A stretch of DNA of 64,000 nucleotides, taken from the NCBI GenBank assembly GCA_032164295.1, contig JAJHTX010000002.1:3782001-3846000 (forward strand), in the 5' to 3' direction. The position numbers and the translations under genes are program-made. Below, one piece after another: positions 21,735 through 32,298 of this stretch; positions within the stretch are counted from its first letter, which is position 1, and every line of letters starts with the position of its first letter. The notes under the pieces are model-generated. The model ran no database searches. It worked only from the letters and a program-made list of their open reading frames with translations, and had not been told where the DNA came from. Source of the DNA: Inonotus obliquus. Taxonomy: Eukaryota; Basidiomycota; Agaricomycetes; Hymenochaetales; Hymenochaetaceae.

Positions 21735-23854
21735 ATGCCACCGAAAGTACGTCTCATTCCTTATGCTTCATCTCTTCCTCGATGCTTACCACAAACCCGC
21801 ATTCAGCGGAAAAGCGCCACCGAAGGTCAAGACACCGCTCCCGCGGCTACCACACGAGGAAGGCGCACTTCAGCGCGGAAGAAAGACGCGTCGAAGGAAC
21901 CTGGTCAGCAATTTCTTTCGCGATTATCTAATGCTTCTGGATTGACGCGTGCATGGTGAATTTATGTAAAACAATCGTGAGCGGTTTATGTCCTTTACTC
22001 GGAACGCCGTCTGATGCCATCCGCAGAGAGACGGTGCGTGTAGAACAGGATCCCTTCTCTTTGTGGTAAATTCTGACGATGATGTAGATGTCTGAAATTT
22101 CATCGAGGAAGAGAAAGAGCGCGTGAGTATTCTTGGTGGTTCTAACGAATTTGACTCACCACGACTACAGAACGGACTATCAAGAAGTAAGCACAGCCGT
22201 GAAGGTTTAAGCTTTAGCTTATGAGTGCCGAATCCCCCAGGGTATATCTTGTCGTGCCATGCCGTGAACAGTGTCGTGAGCCCCTTCGGATCCGTTCAGC
22301 GCATCCATTGTATACTGACCAATTCGACAGTGACCTCTTTCTAGTGAGAGCAATGTCTCAATCTTCTCTAATGCTTTGTATAACGCGTATCGATAGGAAA
22401 AGAAGACGAAGAAGAAAGCCAAAGGAGCGGCCAACTCTACCGCGGCTACAAAGAAGTGAGTGTCCTATTGGATGACACAATCTCCGGAGCGGAACGGCAT
22501 GTTGCCAGTCCTCCACGTGTTGTCCACGTGCCAATATTTATTTCGGCTCTTTAAGCGTGACTTCTCCCTTACCTTCGCCTTGTTGTCATCGTTTACTGTG
22601 TTGAGCAGTGGACGACTGACCTTGAGCGTCTCTCGCATTGCGTCTGATCTGCGCGGCTCCTGTTACCTTGCTTTCGCATGCCGTTCTGTTCATGGTGTAT
22701 TTCTGACAAGTCAACTCGCAGCGATGATGGCGCAGATGACGCTACAAGCAAGACAAAGGCGTCCAGGAAGTCGAAAGGAGCGGCGGTCGAGACGTCTAGC
22801 GAGCTCCCGGACTTGGAACAACTCTTTGATGCATACGCCGAGGTGCATGATTCGCAAACCCTAGGCGCAGAAGGCCTTGAAAAGCTTTGTGGAGACGCCA
22901 ATATTCCAATGGACGGTGTACAGCCTCTGCTACTAGCATGGCAACTTAATACGAAGGAGCTGGGGAGTTTCTCACGCGACGAATGGACGAAAGGCTTACA
23001 GGAGTTGCAGTACGATCTTTGAATTTCCCCGCTCCGCAAACTGGCTAATGTGGTTATACCATGTAGAATAACGACTCTTGAGTCCCTAGCAGTCGCCCTC
23101 CTTGACTTGGAGGAGCTTATTGTGCTACGCAAGCCACCCCCACCGAAACCACGGTCGCAGTCTATTTCCAAAGGAATCAAGTCAAAGTCGGCCCCACCTC
23201 CTCTTGACAAGTACAAGAAGGATCGGTATTGGAGTTATGTTGCTAATGTCGACTCGGCGTTTTCACAGTTTTACAACTTTTGTTTCGGCCTCGTGAAAAA
23301 GGAGTGAGCATCACATTCATAGATAGAGTTAATGTGAACTCATAGCCTTTACTTGATCAGGGGATCTCGGAGTATAGATATGGATGTAAGTACAATACCA
23401 GTAGCGCAAGGCAGAAGAGTCTCTGATCCATTTAAAGTATGCCTCCGCCTTTTGGTCTGTAATTCTGGCACCAAAATACCCCATCATGACGGAAATAATA
23501 GAATTCATCAATGTAACCGGTTTATGCGCTCTTATGAATTCTTCACTGAAACGTTTCTTAGGAGAAAGGGACATATAAAGGTGTCAATAAGGATCTATGG
23601 TCTATGGTAAGGTAAAGTCCAGTTATCTCCGTGCTGCTCTGCTAATCGCGTTACTATTTCAGATGTATGAGTTTTGTCAATCCGTAGATCCTTCACTAGA
23701 AGGGTATGACAGTGAAGGGGTTGGTTTTTGTGTCTAGAGTCATTGCGAAAGATTCGTGCTCACTCCACTACAGGCTTGGCCCACTCTCCTTGACGATTTC
23801 GTCGAATGGAAGAAAGCCAAAACAAACACGATCTGCGGAGAAGCAGACGCCTGA
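21735..23854 (+). CDS. DCN1: DCN1-like cullin neddylation factor
   Basis: Spliced gene. The PONY (potentiating neddylation) domain is clear: LEQLFDAYAEVHDSQTLGAEGLEKLCGD, then DRYWSYVANVDSAFSQFYNFCFGLVKKE, GSRSIDMD joined to YASAFWSVILAPKYPIMTEIIEFIN, EKGTYKGVNKDLWSM, and MYEFCQSVDPSLEGYDSEG joined to AWPTLLDDFVEWKKAKTN. It ends at the stop 23852-23854. Dcn1 proteins bind a cullin and the NEDD8 E2 Ubc12 and speed transfer of NEDD8 to the cullin. No UBA domain is seen; the N-terminus is Lys-rich instead (KKTKKKAKGAANS). The start is uncertain. ATG 21735 opens MPPK joined to RKSATEGQDTAPAATTRG, but ATG 22088 (MSEISSRKRKS) also splices towards the core, and I could not join the 21735 exons to it cleanly. 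The core identity is very secure. Confidence 0.88.
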
Positions 23855-24295
23855 TAGGACTCACAAGTAACGCCTGCCACTTGTATTTATTAAACCTCAG
23901 TACGTATTCAAAGAATTCGTCTTGGCATGTATGGGTTCTTCAAACTCACACACGCGTTTCTGTTCATAGGTCACGATTTACCCACAGGACTTTTCTGTCA
24001 TTGGTCACTGTGCTATTTAGTCGCATCTCAATCATATTGGACGGCATTCAATCTCAATCACCCCTATCTGTAAGAGTGTCTGGTATTGATATTGATACAA
24101 CGGCAGTATGTACAATCGGAAGTAGGCGGTACGGGATTTATAGCTATTGATACAGTTGCTTCGTACAAATACAAGGAGTGAATGATAACGATACAAATAC
24201 AATACTTTACAATACTGATTCGAACCAAGTTTCGGAACTACCATGCGCATGACGTCCTCGATATCCTTCCCTCCCCACTCTTATCTACACAGATT
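23855..24295. other. Convergent intergenic region
   Basis: About 440 bases between the stop codons of DCN1 (+) and the small membrane protein gene (-). No gene or structured RNA was recognised. It should contain the two 3' untranslated regions. Confidence 0.45.
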
Positions 24296-25138
24296 TCATT
24301 GGCGTGACGGGTTTGCATCCATAATCCCTGGTCGTGTGGCACTGGCGTGAACGCGACCCCCTCGCTGCTTTACCCTGAGTTCTCTTGCTGCGATCGCGCG
24401 GAATGATGCAGCTAGGGCGCTGACAGGCGTCCGCGGTCTGGTATGTTCATCGGATGTAATGAAGAGCTCCGGATATGATGTTGACGAGTATGTATAGGGG
24501 TATTTGTCTGTCTGTAATTTGTCGTCGACTGAATCTTCGGATGACCCGGAGTTTACGATACTGGTACCGTCAAGTTGGGTACTCAGACTCGGACTGCCCG
24601 CATGTTCGTTCTGCCGGAGTCCTCTTGCCTGAAGTATATTTCGTTCAGTATGTTTTGAACTCGCTCTGCCAGTGGTCTCGTCCCCTCGAAGTTGAGGTTC
24701 CATGCTCCAAGAATCCGAGTTAAAGACAGCTTCTCGTCGTCTCAAAGTCGGAACAAGTCGTCCCAGACGCTGTAATCGCATTCCTTCCCCCTCATCATCG
24801 CTCTTTCCGGCACCAGAATGCAGCCTGAGATCCAATTCAGCAGGAATGAGGATAGTTTCGGGTAACGGCAGTAAACCCAACGAAGCCCGAACTTCCTTCC
24901 AGTAACCAGCAATTTGCACTTCTCTTTCCAACCCCACTCTTGCATCTGATTCGTTGCCGAGTGCAAGGCTACGTTTCACGAGTCCAAACGACCTTGGAAG
25001 GATACAAGGAGAACGGGGGAGTAGAGGACCGTAACGCTTTCCTGTCTGTAAGCTCTTGAGTAGTAAAACGGCGAAGGCAATGAGAACGAAGAGTGAGCAA
25101 GACTGAAGCCTCAAGGAGGACCTCGTAGTTGTCGGCAT
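24296..25138 (-). CDS. Uncharacterised single-pass membrane protein, 280 aa
   Basis: Single exon, ATG at 25136-25138. I do not recognise the family. A short N-terminal tail (MPTTTRSSLRLQS) with two arginines precedes one hydrophobic helix (about CSLFVLIAFAVLLLKSL), followed by basic residues. It is therefore most likely a signal-anchored membrane protein; the orientation is not settled by the charges. The rest is soluble, Ser/Arg-rich and probably disordered. One more ordered-looking stretch lies near residues 75-110 (VQIAGYWKEVRASLGLLPLPETILI). There is no Cys-rich, repeat or catalytic motif. It lies between DCN1 (convergent) and NOT4 (same strand, 269 bases away). The open frame is long for chance and has coding-like composition, so I take it as real. 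Confidence 0.55.
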   Translation of the reverse strand: MPTTTRSSLRLQSCSLFVLIAFAVLLLKSLQTGKRYGPLLPRSPCILPRSFGLVKRSLALGNESDARVGLEREVQIAGYWKEVRASLGLLPLPETILIPAELDLRLHSGAGKSDDEGEGMRLQRLGRLVPTLRRREAVFNSDSWSMEPQLRGDETTGRASSKHTERNILQARGLRQNEHAGSPSLSTQLDGTSIVNSGSSEDSVDDKLQTDKYPYTYSSTSYPELFITSDEHTRPRTPVSALAASFRAIAARELRVKQRGGRVHASATRPGIMDANPSRQ

Positions 25139-25407
25139 TTTCTTGACTGATCAGGAATTACGACGGGCCGATACTCTTGCCAGAGGCTGGAGAAGCTCAC
25201 GAAAGACTGGTTTTGAGCATTAGATTAGAATTGCCAGCCACGGACAAGATGTTGGTCTAGAACAAAACACACACCAGCCTCGTCAGCCAATTGACCTCCT
25301 AGTCTCAAATTAAATCAGTCCATTTCTAAACCTAAACTATGAAATATCTACGCTCGTCGTTGCAGTCCCGCATCTATCTAAACATCCGAAACGTGTACAA
25401 CATCTCA

Positions 25408-28400
25408 TTACGGCCTGTTCACCTGCATTGCTTGCATTGTTTCTCGTAGCTCCGTCTCCGCAAACACTACCGCCTCCTTCGCCACAACCAGTTTCTTCTC
25501 CAACTCATCAATGGTCATCGTACGTTTCCGACCCCCTTCCTCCACTATGCCAAGGCTGCTAAATCGCGCCAGTGTATTACCCACGTGCGGCAAGAATCCC
25601 CGAGGATCCCACCCCTTATCGTTGGATGTAAGTATCGCACGGGCGGCGGCGGAGTTGACCTGGCGATGGAGCTCTTCGAGTTTGGCAAGCTGGTCCTCCA
25701 TCCACTTTACGCGCTTGTCAATTGTTGGAGTCGGTGGTTCAGCGATCATGTCGTCGAAGTCCTCTTCATCCTCCGCATCCTCAGGTAGGTCATCATGAAC
25801 AAGACCATCGAAGGAAGATGAGCCACCGGGCGGGTACTCATTCTTGAAAGTTTTGAGGTCTTGACCCAGGACATTGAAGATCGAACCCCATGTCGCCTGC
25901 GGAAGAAGCTGTACCAAGTCCGACATCGTCTGTGTCAAAGTCTCCAACAGCTGCTGGAACGATGCGATGGTCTGGTCGTTAAGGCGTGGTGAATCGTCCG
26001 CAAAGGATGTCCCATTGGAGGGGAAAGCAGACAGCGCACGGCTCGTCGCTTCATAATCAACAGGCACCTTCGCAGCGTTATTGATCCTTGAATTGTCAAA
26101 GAATGGATGGCTGCCAAGGTAGAATGGTCCCTTCTCAAGTCTGATCTCTTTCAGTAGTTCCGCCACGGACTTCGGCTTGGTGATAGGTGTACTGCTTGAG
26201 GACGCTCTACTAATACCATCAGTTTCCAAAGAAGTGCGCGCGACTTCAGAGATGCTATTGAGCTTTGGAGTGGGAAGTTGGGGGGCCTCAGAATTGGTAG
26301 TCCCGGCAGAAGGAGCATTTGACTGAGAATCGCGATGAGAATCATTATCCTTTGGGATCTTTATCGCCTTCGTCATCGGCTTGTTTTTCTTTGGCATTTT
26401 CGAGAGGATTGGCAACGGCGATGTGGATTCGACTGCTGGAGTGCTACTGGACGGGCCCTTGCTTGCATCAGAAGATGCATCGGCCTTCTCAACGGCACTT
26501 GCCTTCTGTGCCTGTTTCGCTTTCGCCTGAGCCTTCTTCTTTTCTGACTTTTCTGCCGCTTTCTCTGCTTGGGCTTTCTGGATTGCAGCTAACCGTTCTT
26601 TCTCTATCCGCTCTTTCTCAGCCTCCTGTTCCGCTTTTTCTTTCGCTAGACGTTCTTTCTCGGACTTCTGTTTGACAAGTCGCTCCTTCTCTTCGGCTCT
26701 GGCTTTTGCAGCACGTTCCCTCTCTTCGGACTTCTCCTTCGCTATGCGTTCCCTTTCAGCTGCTTTCTCTTTCGCTAAACGCGCTCGTTCAGCTGCTCTC
26801 TCAGCCGCAGCCACCTTCTTCGCAGCTTTCTTGTCAAGTCTAGCTTGCGCTCTCTCATCCTTGACTGGAGATGATTCACGAGTCGGCTGCGCAGAATGAC
26901 CAGTGCGAGGCTGCGAATGAGTGTCAGAGCCTGCACTCGCGGTGGGGAGAGCCGGAAAATCAGCAGCGGTGAGCACTGGGGAGTGCGTGAGAGAAGACTC
27001 GGGAGGAGGTTGCTGAGAAGCGGGTAAAGAAGAGAGGATAGAAAATGGAGACGGAGCTCGGGCTGATGGAAGGAGAGACGAAGAAATTATTAGCTCGACC
27101 TCAAGCCTTACATGAAAAGGTCAAAAAGGAAAATATAATAGAAATGTGAGCCAGACTCCTGCCCAACAGCAGGCGCCAGACATCCCTCAATACGAACATC
27201 ATACCGGTTTAGGCAGCGATACAGATTTTCACGACAGTACTAATCTTCGCGCTGCGGGATCATGGCTCGTGGAGAAAGAACTATGCACATTGGTTCGTAA
27301 GGACTTACCCAAAGGACCTTGGTTCTGAGTCTGGCCCTGAGCCGTCATGGGTGAATTCAAAGGCCCATTACCGAATGGCAAGGGAGATGAAAACTGTCCC
27401 AGATGAGGTGGGGCCTGTTGCGTGGGGAAATACTGATTCTGCTGGAAAGCAAGACCCGGAGGTTTGCTCAACTGGGACTGGGATAAATAGCCACCTTCCG
27501 CCGGTGGTGAGAAGTGGAAACTTCCGTCATTCCCGGAAGGTGACATGTAAGGAACGGAAGACATGATAGCGGGATCCTGGAATGGCATCCCAGAAGAGGC
27601 GTGCTGCCGATTGTCTGAGATAAACAAAGCGCTTCTTAATACGGGCGTCTAACAACTAAAATTTGCAACGAATTCATACCAGAAGAACCAGCCAAGTGCC
27701 CATTTGGACCATGATCTCGACCAAGTCCGACCAAGTCCTTCAAGGATGATTCACTGGAACTCATGTCAAATGGTTGGAACCTTGATGTCTGGGGTGCATA
27801 AGAAGATTGCAAGGGAGGAGGCAATGTTTGGGCATGAGCGTAAGGCACATGTGGGGAAGCGCGAGCAGAGCTCGGAGTCCCGGTGCGAGTTGGTATACCC
27901 AAACCAGGAGGCGGCACAAAGTCATGCTGTCTCTGGAATGGCCAAGGTGGATGAGAGCTTGCCGCAGAAGGTGAGTTCACATTCTCAGCCAGCGAAAGGG
28001 AGGACAACGATGTGTTGGCACTCAGAAGCGGAGATGATCTTCCAGAATTCAAAAAACCTGCTGAACCCTGTCTCTCCCGCGCAAACCCAAACCGGGATAC
28101 TCTTCGAGAAGCGTCATCATCTAGAGCGGGGGAAGGTCGTTGTGCGATAGGTTGCGGAGCTAACTCAGACGACTCTCCGAACGGATTGAAGGGACCCATG
28201 TAGCCTGATGACGCCGATGGAGTCCTTTCGAGTCCCATCTGTCTCACTCCGTCAAAGAGAGCTCTTGGTGGTGCGACTCCGTGAGTAAGTCCGGGACGCG
28301 GATAGAACGTCGATGTATCATTGAAGGGATTATGCCCATCAGAGAAAGGATCAAAATAACCGCCCGGTGGCAAAACATTGTCGATGTCTAAATCTGGAAG

Positions 28401-30397
28401 GGGAGCATCGAATTGCTCATCATCGACAGCTAGCTTGGGATCCAGGTTGAAGTTGAAACCACCGGAATCACCGTCACCTCCAGTGAGGTTTTGTAAAGTG
28501 CGATCAAGATCGGGGAAGGGGCTAAAGGAAACCGAGGAAGGCAACGTTTCACGACGATTCACTACATCATCGAGCAAGGCTTGGGCCTGCGAAGAAATCT
28601 GGTACGATGATGCCGATGCCTCACGGATCAGAGGTGACGAGGCTTGCGTCTGACCTGGTCCCGAGATACCGGGTGGCGGAGAACCTAATCCAGGTGGAGC
28701 GGGCGGCACGCCTGGAGGAGCTCCTGCGGCAGCAACCGGCGGTGTGGCTACTCTCGGCGCGGAGAGGGAAGGCGAGGCTGAAGCAGCCTCATGAGAACCT
28801 GTGTCGGACTCTATAGCGACAGATGATGATGATGGAGATCGTGGGGGCAAGAGTGCTTGTGAGTCCCTCTCTTGTTTTGGCTGTCTAGCGCTAGTGGCGA
28901 CAGTAGCAGGTGTAGTGGAACGTTGGGGAAATCCCACAATTCCGGGCGTTGAAGGCCGCGATGAAGAGGCTTGCGATGATGGTTTTGCTGGTTGCTTGCG
29001 CTCCGGTTGGCTCGAATGCTTGGTTGTAGCTGCAGCTTGGGCCCTAGTCTCTCCTGCCGTGCCTGGCCTTGTGGAACGATGCCCGCGTCGGGAACCCCTT
29101 GCGGAAGTCCCTCCTGCATTGATACTGGATGATGGTCCAAGAGGGTGCTTCGAACCCCAACCAGCAGAGCGTGGCAAGCCACCTTAACAATCATCAGCAT
29201 ACAACGAAAGGAAGTACATCAAAATATTTCACCTCCATCCTCGGACTTCTTTACGGTCACGCCGGGACGTTGCCGGCTCTCAGTGTCCTTCATCGTATGT
29301 TTCCTAATGAGAGCATCAGCGTCGATAGACCAAGAGATTTTATCAGCCATCTCACAAAGTTGCCAAGTCTTCCTTAGTAAAACAATCCTTCTCATCGCCC
29401 CATTCATGAAGATCCATACAGCCATGATTCGCACAGGATACACCACGGAGGAATGCCATGCAGTACTTCGTAGTCCCGTAGCTAGCGCGCATTATCTCAC
29501 CTCCACCGCTGGGGGAGGGCGCCCCGTCAACTGCCTGGATAGTGCGGGCAGCATCTTCACGTCGATAATAAGATATATACAAGCCAAGAATTGGCGTCAG
29601 ACCACCCGGCGGCGTTCGTTTCACAAGAAGCATCTTGGTGATCTTCCCATACTGGCCAAAGTAATCGCTCGAGCGCAGCGTTGGTATTAACTTGGACCAA
29701 CTCATAAGATTTAAACGCATTCTTACTATGAACTTCCATAGCTTACCTCTTCCTTCGCGAAGCGTGACCCTAGCCCTACAACGTACACAACATTACGTTG
29801 GACAATGCGGACGTTGGTAAGATGGCGCCTATTAAGAGCGTCGAGCTCCTTGCGTTCGCGTTCACGTTGTCTCTTCTGCTGTGTTAGGCGTTTGAGACTG
29901 GATAGCATACCGTTCAATGAAAAGTCCGGGTGGCACAAATCAGTGACTACGTACTCTTCCTTATTGACAGGCTTAAACTGGACAGCTTCGTCCGTGTACT
30001 CACGACGGCAAGCAGGGCAGCGACCATTCAAATTCTCTTTGATATGATGCCAGCAAAAACGGCAAATCTAGGGTGGGCATCGATTGGAGTAAAGGTAAAG
30101 CTGTATGCGAAGACACTGACTTGGTAACCACACGGGCAAGGTTTGAAGTTCAAGTCAGACAAGTCCATCTCTTCGAGGCAAAGAGGACATTCTTCGTTCT
30201 CCTACAACATCAGCGCGGAAGTAGTCAAAGATTTGGCAAAAAGAGAAAAAGAAGGCAGAAGCTCGTACCTGTTCATCATCGCTCCAGTATGCGTCCTGTA
30301 CGCCGGCGAGTACGTGGGATTTAGAAACCGATGGTTGCATGTGGCTATTGTGAGCTGTGGCTGCTGGTAGGGATGGGTGATGCTTTGGGAATGACAT
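25408..30397 (-). CDS. NOT4: NOT4, RING E3 ubiquitin ligase of the CCR4-NOT complex (enlarged)
   Basis: Spliced gene; start at 30395-30397 (MSFPKHHPSL), stop at 25408-25410. The N-terminal C4C4 RING is complete: CPLCLEEMDLSDLNFKPCPCGYQ joined to ICRFCWHHIKENLNGRCPACRREY. A basic coiled stretch (LKRLTQQKRQRERERKELDAL) leads to an RRM with VQRNVVYVVGLG and YFGQYGKITKMLLVKR. A CCCH-type finger follows around YCMAFLRGVSCANHGCMDLHEWG. The rest is a very long Ser/Pro/Gly-rich region (27.2-29.2 kb). It ends in a Lys/Glu/Arg/Ala-rich helix-forming segment (about 26450-26870) and a C-terminal region with a predicted helix (KWMEDQLAKLEELHRQVNS). At roughly 1,450 residues it is more than twice the size of yeast or human NOT4. 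NOT4 ubiquitylates ribosomal and nascent-chain targets in mRNA quality control and transcription. I saw no start/stop pair that would split this into two genes, but that cannot be excluded around 27.1 kb. Confidence 0.9.
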
Positions 30398-30662
30398 GGT
30401 GGAATGAGAATAAGGATGTCTAAGTCTGGTGGGTGGAGGATGCAGAAGCAAGTCGAAGAAGCGGGTTTGAGCTGTGCACGTTCTTCACACATTCACATCT
30501 AGTTTAGGGTAGGTTTGCTTGAGTAAGTATCGCTTTATAATTATTTCCTTTTCGAATCGTTCGCTCGAAAGTACAGAATATTAATGAATTATCAAGTCAA
30601 GGAGCTGAGGAACGCAACTTCATGCTGATGGGTACAGGAAAAAATTCGAAGGATAATTCGTA

Positions 30663-31318
30663 TTACAGATCAAATTCAAATTCATCCTCATCATCCAACT
30701 CTTTGCGTCGTTGATACTGGCCCATTCAATTGTTAACTCGGCTCCAGGAAACCACAATTCACGAAACTTACTACAATAGCACCTTTCTTCGTACCAGAGT
30801 TGGCCTGCGCGGCTTCTGCCTGTATCAAACAAAACATGTCACCATCCAAGCAACCCCCAGACAAAAAAAGATTCACCTGCTCAAGAAGGCTAATCAACTG
30901 GTCCTCCCCAACACGGCCTCGCAACTGTCCAGTCTGAGCCATACGCAGCAGAATAGTTTCGATTTGCGCGGATCGAGTGGGGCTAACAAGTGCTATACGC
31001 GCAACTGTAGCACATCCACATTCAAAACGTACATGTTAAGTACAAACTCATCAATCAGTTGGGATCATCACCCGACCAAAGAGAAAAAATCAAGAGCTTA
31101 CGTCTCTCACGCGCCTTTGTATCAAGCACCGTTGCAAGTAAATCTCTCCGCATCTCCTCATTTGCAGCATGTTTCGCCTCTGCGTCGGGATCTCTGGCCC
31201 CAGGCGCTGGACTAATGCCAGTCGGCAGGCCTTGTGGCAAAGGACCGGACGAAGAATCGTTCTGCCGCAGTTGCTGTAGTCGAGCTGCTCGTATAGCTGC
31301 AAGTTCTTGATCATCCAT
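30663..31318 (-). CDS. PDCD5 homologue (TFAR19 family)
   Basis: Spliced gene; ATG at 31316-31318, stop at 30663-30665. The reading is MDDQELAAIRAARLQQLRQ, a Pro/Gly linker, HAANEEMRRDLLATVLDTKARER, LARIALVSPTRSAQIETILLRMAQTGQLRGRVGEDQLISLLEQ, then AEAAQANSGTKKGAIV and the acidic tail RRKELDDEDEFEFDL. This is the compact three-helix PDCD5 fold with the usual ALV.P, MA..GQL and RRK near the end. PDCD5 proteins bind the chaperonin CCT/TRiC and tubulin in animals and are linked to cell death there; the fungal role is less clear. The start lies 125 bases from that of CIAO2B on the other strand. Very secure family match. Confidence 0.93.
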
Positions 31319-31443
31319 CGTGTCAATTAATCAAGTGTAAGTGACTGGGAGGATACCATCAAAGAGAGAGAAGTGATCGCCACTCACGTGAATGGATAAG
31401 AATGTCTGCCGATCACATCAGCCTACTTACGGAGAACCTCACC
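31319..31443. promoter_or_regulatory. Very short divergent promoter, PDCD5 / CIAO2B
   Basis: Only 125 bases separate the two chosen start codons (83 if the upstream in-frame ATG at 31402 is used for CIAO2B). Both promoters and leaders must be packed here. ATG 31444 has the better context (CACC before ATG). Confidence 0.6.
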
Positions 31444-32105
31444 ATGCCTGCAGAGATATACAACGCGAACCCAACGGTATTTGCCACTACTAAGACTTCA
31501 AAGTCTGTGCTCGCATCACATTCTCTGTGGATTGACGATACAGATGCACCGAGATATGAAGAAAATGACGAAGTAGAGCCAATTGACTCGGACGAGATTT
31601 TTGGCACGCACAGATGTTTATTCTACTACACTTTAACGCTGATGCCCCTGGTTGGTACAGAACACATACGGCATATACTGGATCCGGAGCACCCTCTCAC
31701 TCTCGAGCAACTGGCGGTCGTATCCGCACGACAAGTCGAAGTGAACGGAAACCACGTTCTAGTCGAATTCACACCTACCGTACCACACTGCGGAGCTTCC
31801 ACCCTCATTGGCAAGTATCATCCAAATTATCCATGGTATTTTGTACTTATGCTACGATAGGCCTTTCAATTCGAGTCCGACTAATGCGTACGCTTCCACA
31901 ACGATTCAAGGTCGACATACGCGTCAAGCCTGGATCACATCAGAGTGAAAATGCATGTACGTGTGCATATGATCTAAAGTTTAGGTGTAGGACTAAATGC
32001 TTCATAGTGAACAAGCAGCTGAATGATAAAGAACGCGTCGCGGCTGCCCTAGAAAACATGGCGCTCCTAAACGTTGTGGAACAATGTTTGAAGCCTCCTA
32101 CTTAG
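31444..32105 (+). CDS. CIA2: CIAO2B/MIP18 family (Cia2), Fe-S cluster targeting protein, 167 aa
   Basis: Exons 31444-31603, 31661-31810, 31861-31956 and 32008-32105 give 504 bases, exactly 168 codons with the stop. Key blocks: [47 protein letters not shown] with the conserved reactive Cys, [19 protein letters not shown], and [16 protein letters not shown]. This is the MIP18 fold, close in length to human CIAO2B (FAM96B). With CIAO1 and MMS19 the protein forms the targeting complex that hands [4Fe-4S] clusters to cytosolic and nuclear enzymes. Introns 1 and 2 both appear to begin with GC rather than GT (31604-31660 starts GCACGC; 31811-31860 starts GCAAGT); intron 3 is GT-AG. A further in-frame ATG lies at 31402. 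Family identity is certain. Confidence 0.95.
31604..31660 (+). other. Probable GC-AG intron 1 of CIAO2B
   Basis: Removing these 57 bases joins DEIF to [13 protein letters not shown], restoring a block conserved throughout the family. The donor reads TTTTG/GCACGC and the acceptor GGTACAG. The nearest GT downstream (31616) would make a stop codon at the junction. A TTTAAC-like branch site lies about 27 bases before the acceptor. Confidence 0.75.
31811..31860 (+). other. Probable GC-AG intron 2 of CIAO2B
   Basis: Removing these 50 bases joins TLIG to LSIRVRL, the most conserved part of the MIP18 fold. The donor is ATTG/GCAAGT, a perfect GC-donor consensus, and the acceptor is ACGATAG. The nearby GT at 31816 shifts the frame. 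Confidence 0.85.
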
Positions 32106-32298
32106 ACATTCAACGAGCACATTGTCCCTTGCTTGTATTACCAAACTCTGTATTGCATCAGGACTTCGGACACGTAAAACGATGTGTAGGCCAGCAAACT
32201 ATGAATACATTATCCACTTCAGCGCACAGGAACATATATCAATGAAAGCAAGACGGAAAGCAATGCATACACACTAGGCTTGGTATTTTATAGTTTGT

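Noticed and set aside
24216..24225. B-box-like GGTTCGAATC on the minus strand, suggesting a tRNA gene
   Set aside because: The flanks do not form a five-pair T stem, and no A box, anticodon arm or acceptor stem could be drawn.
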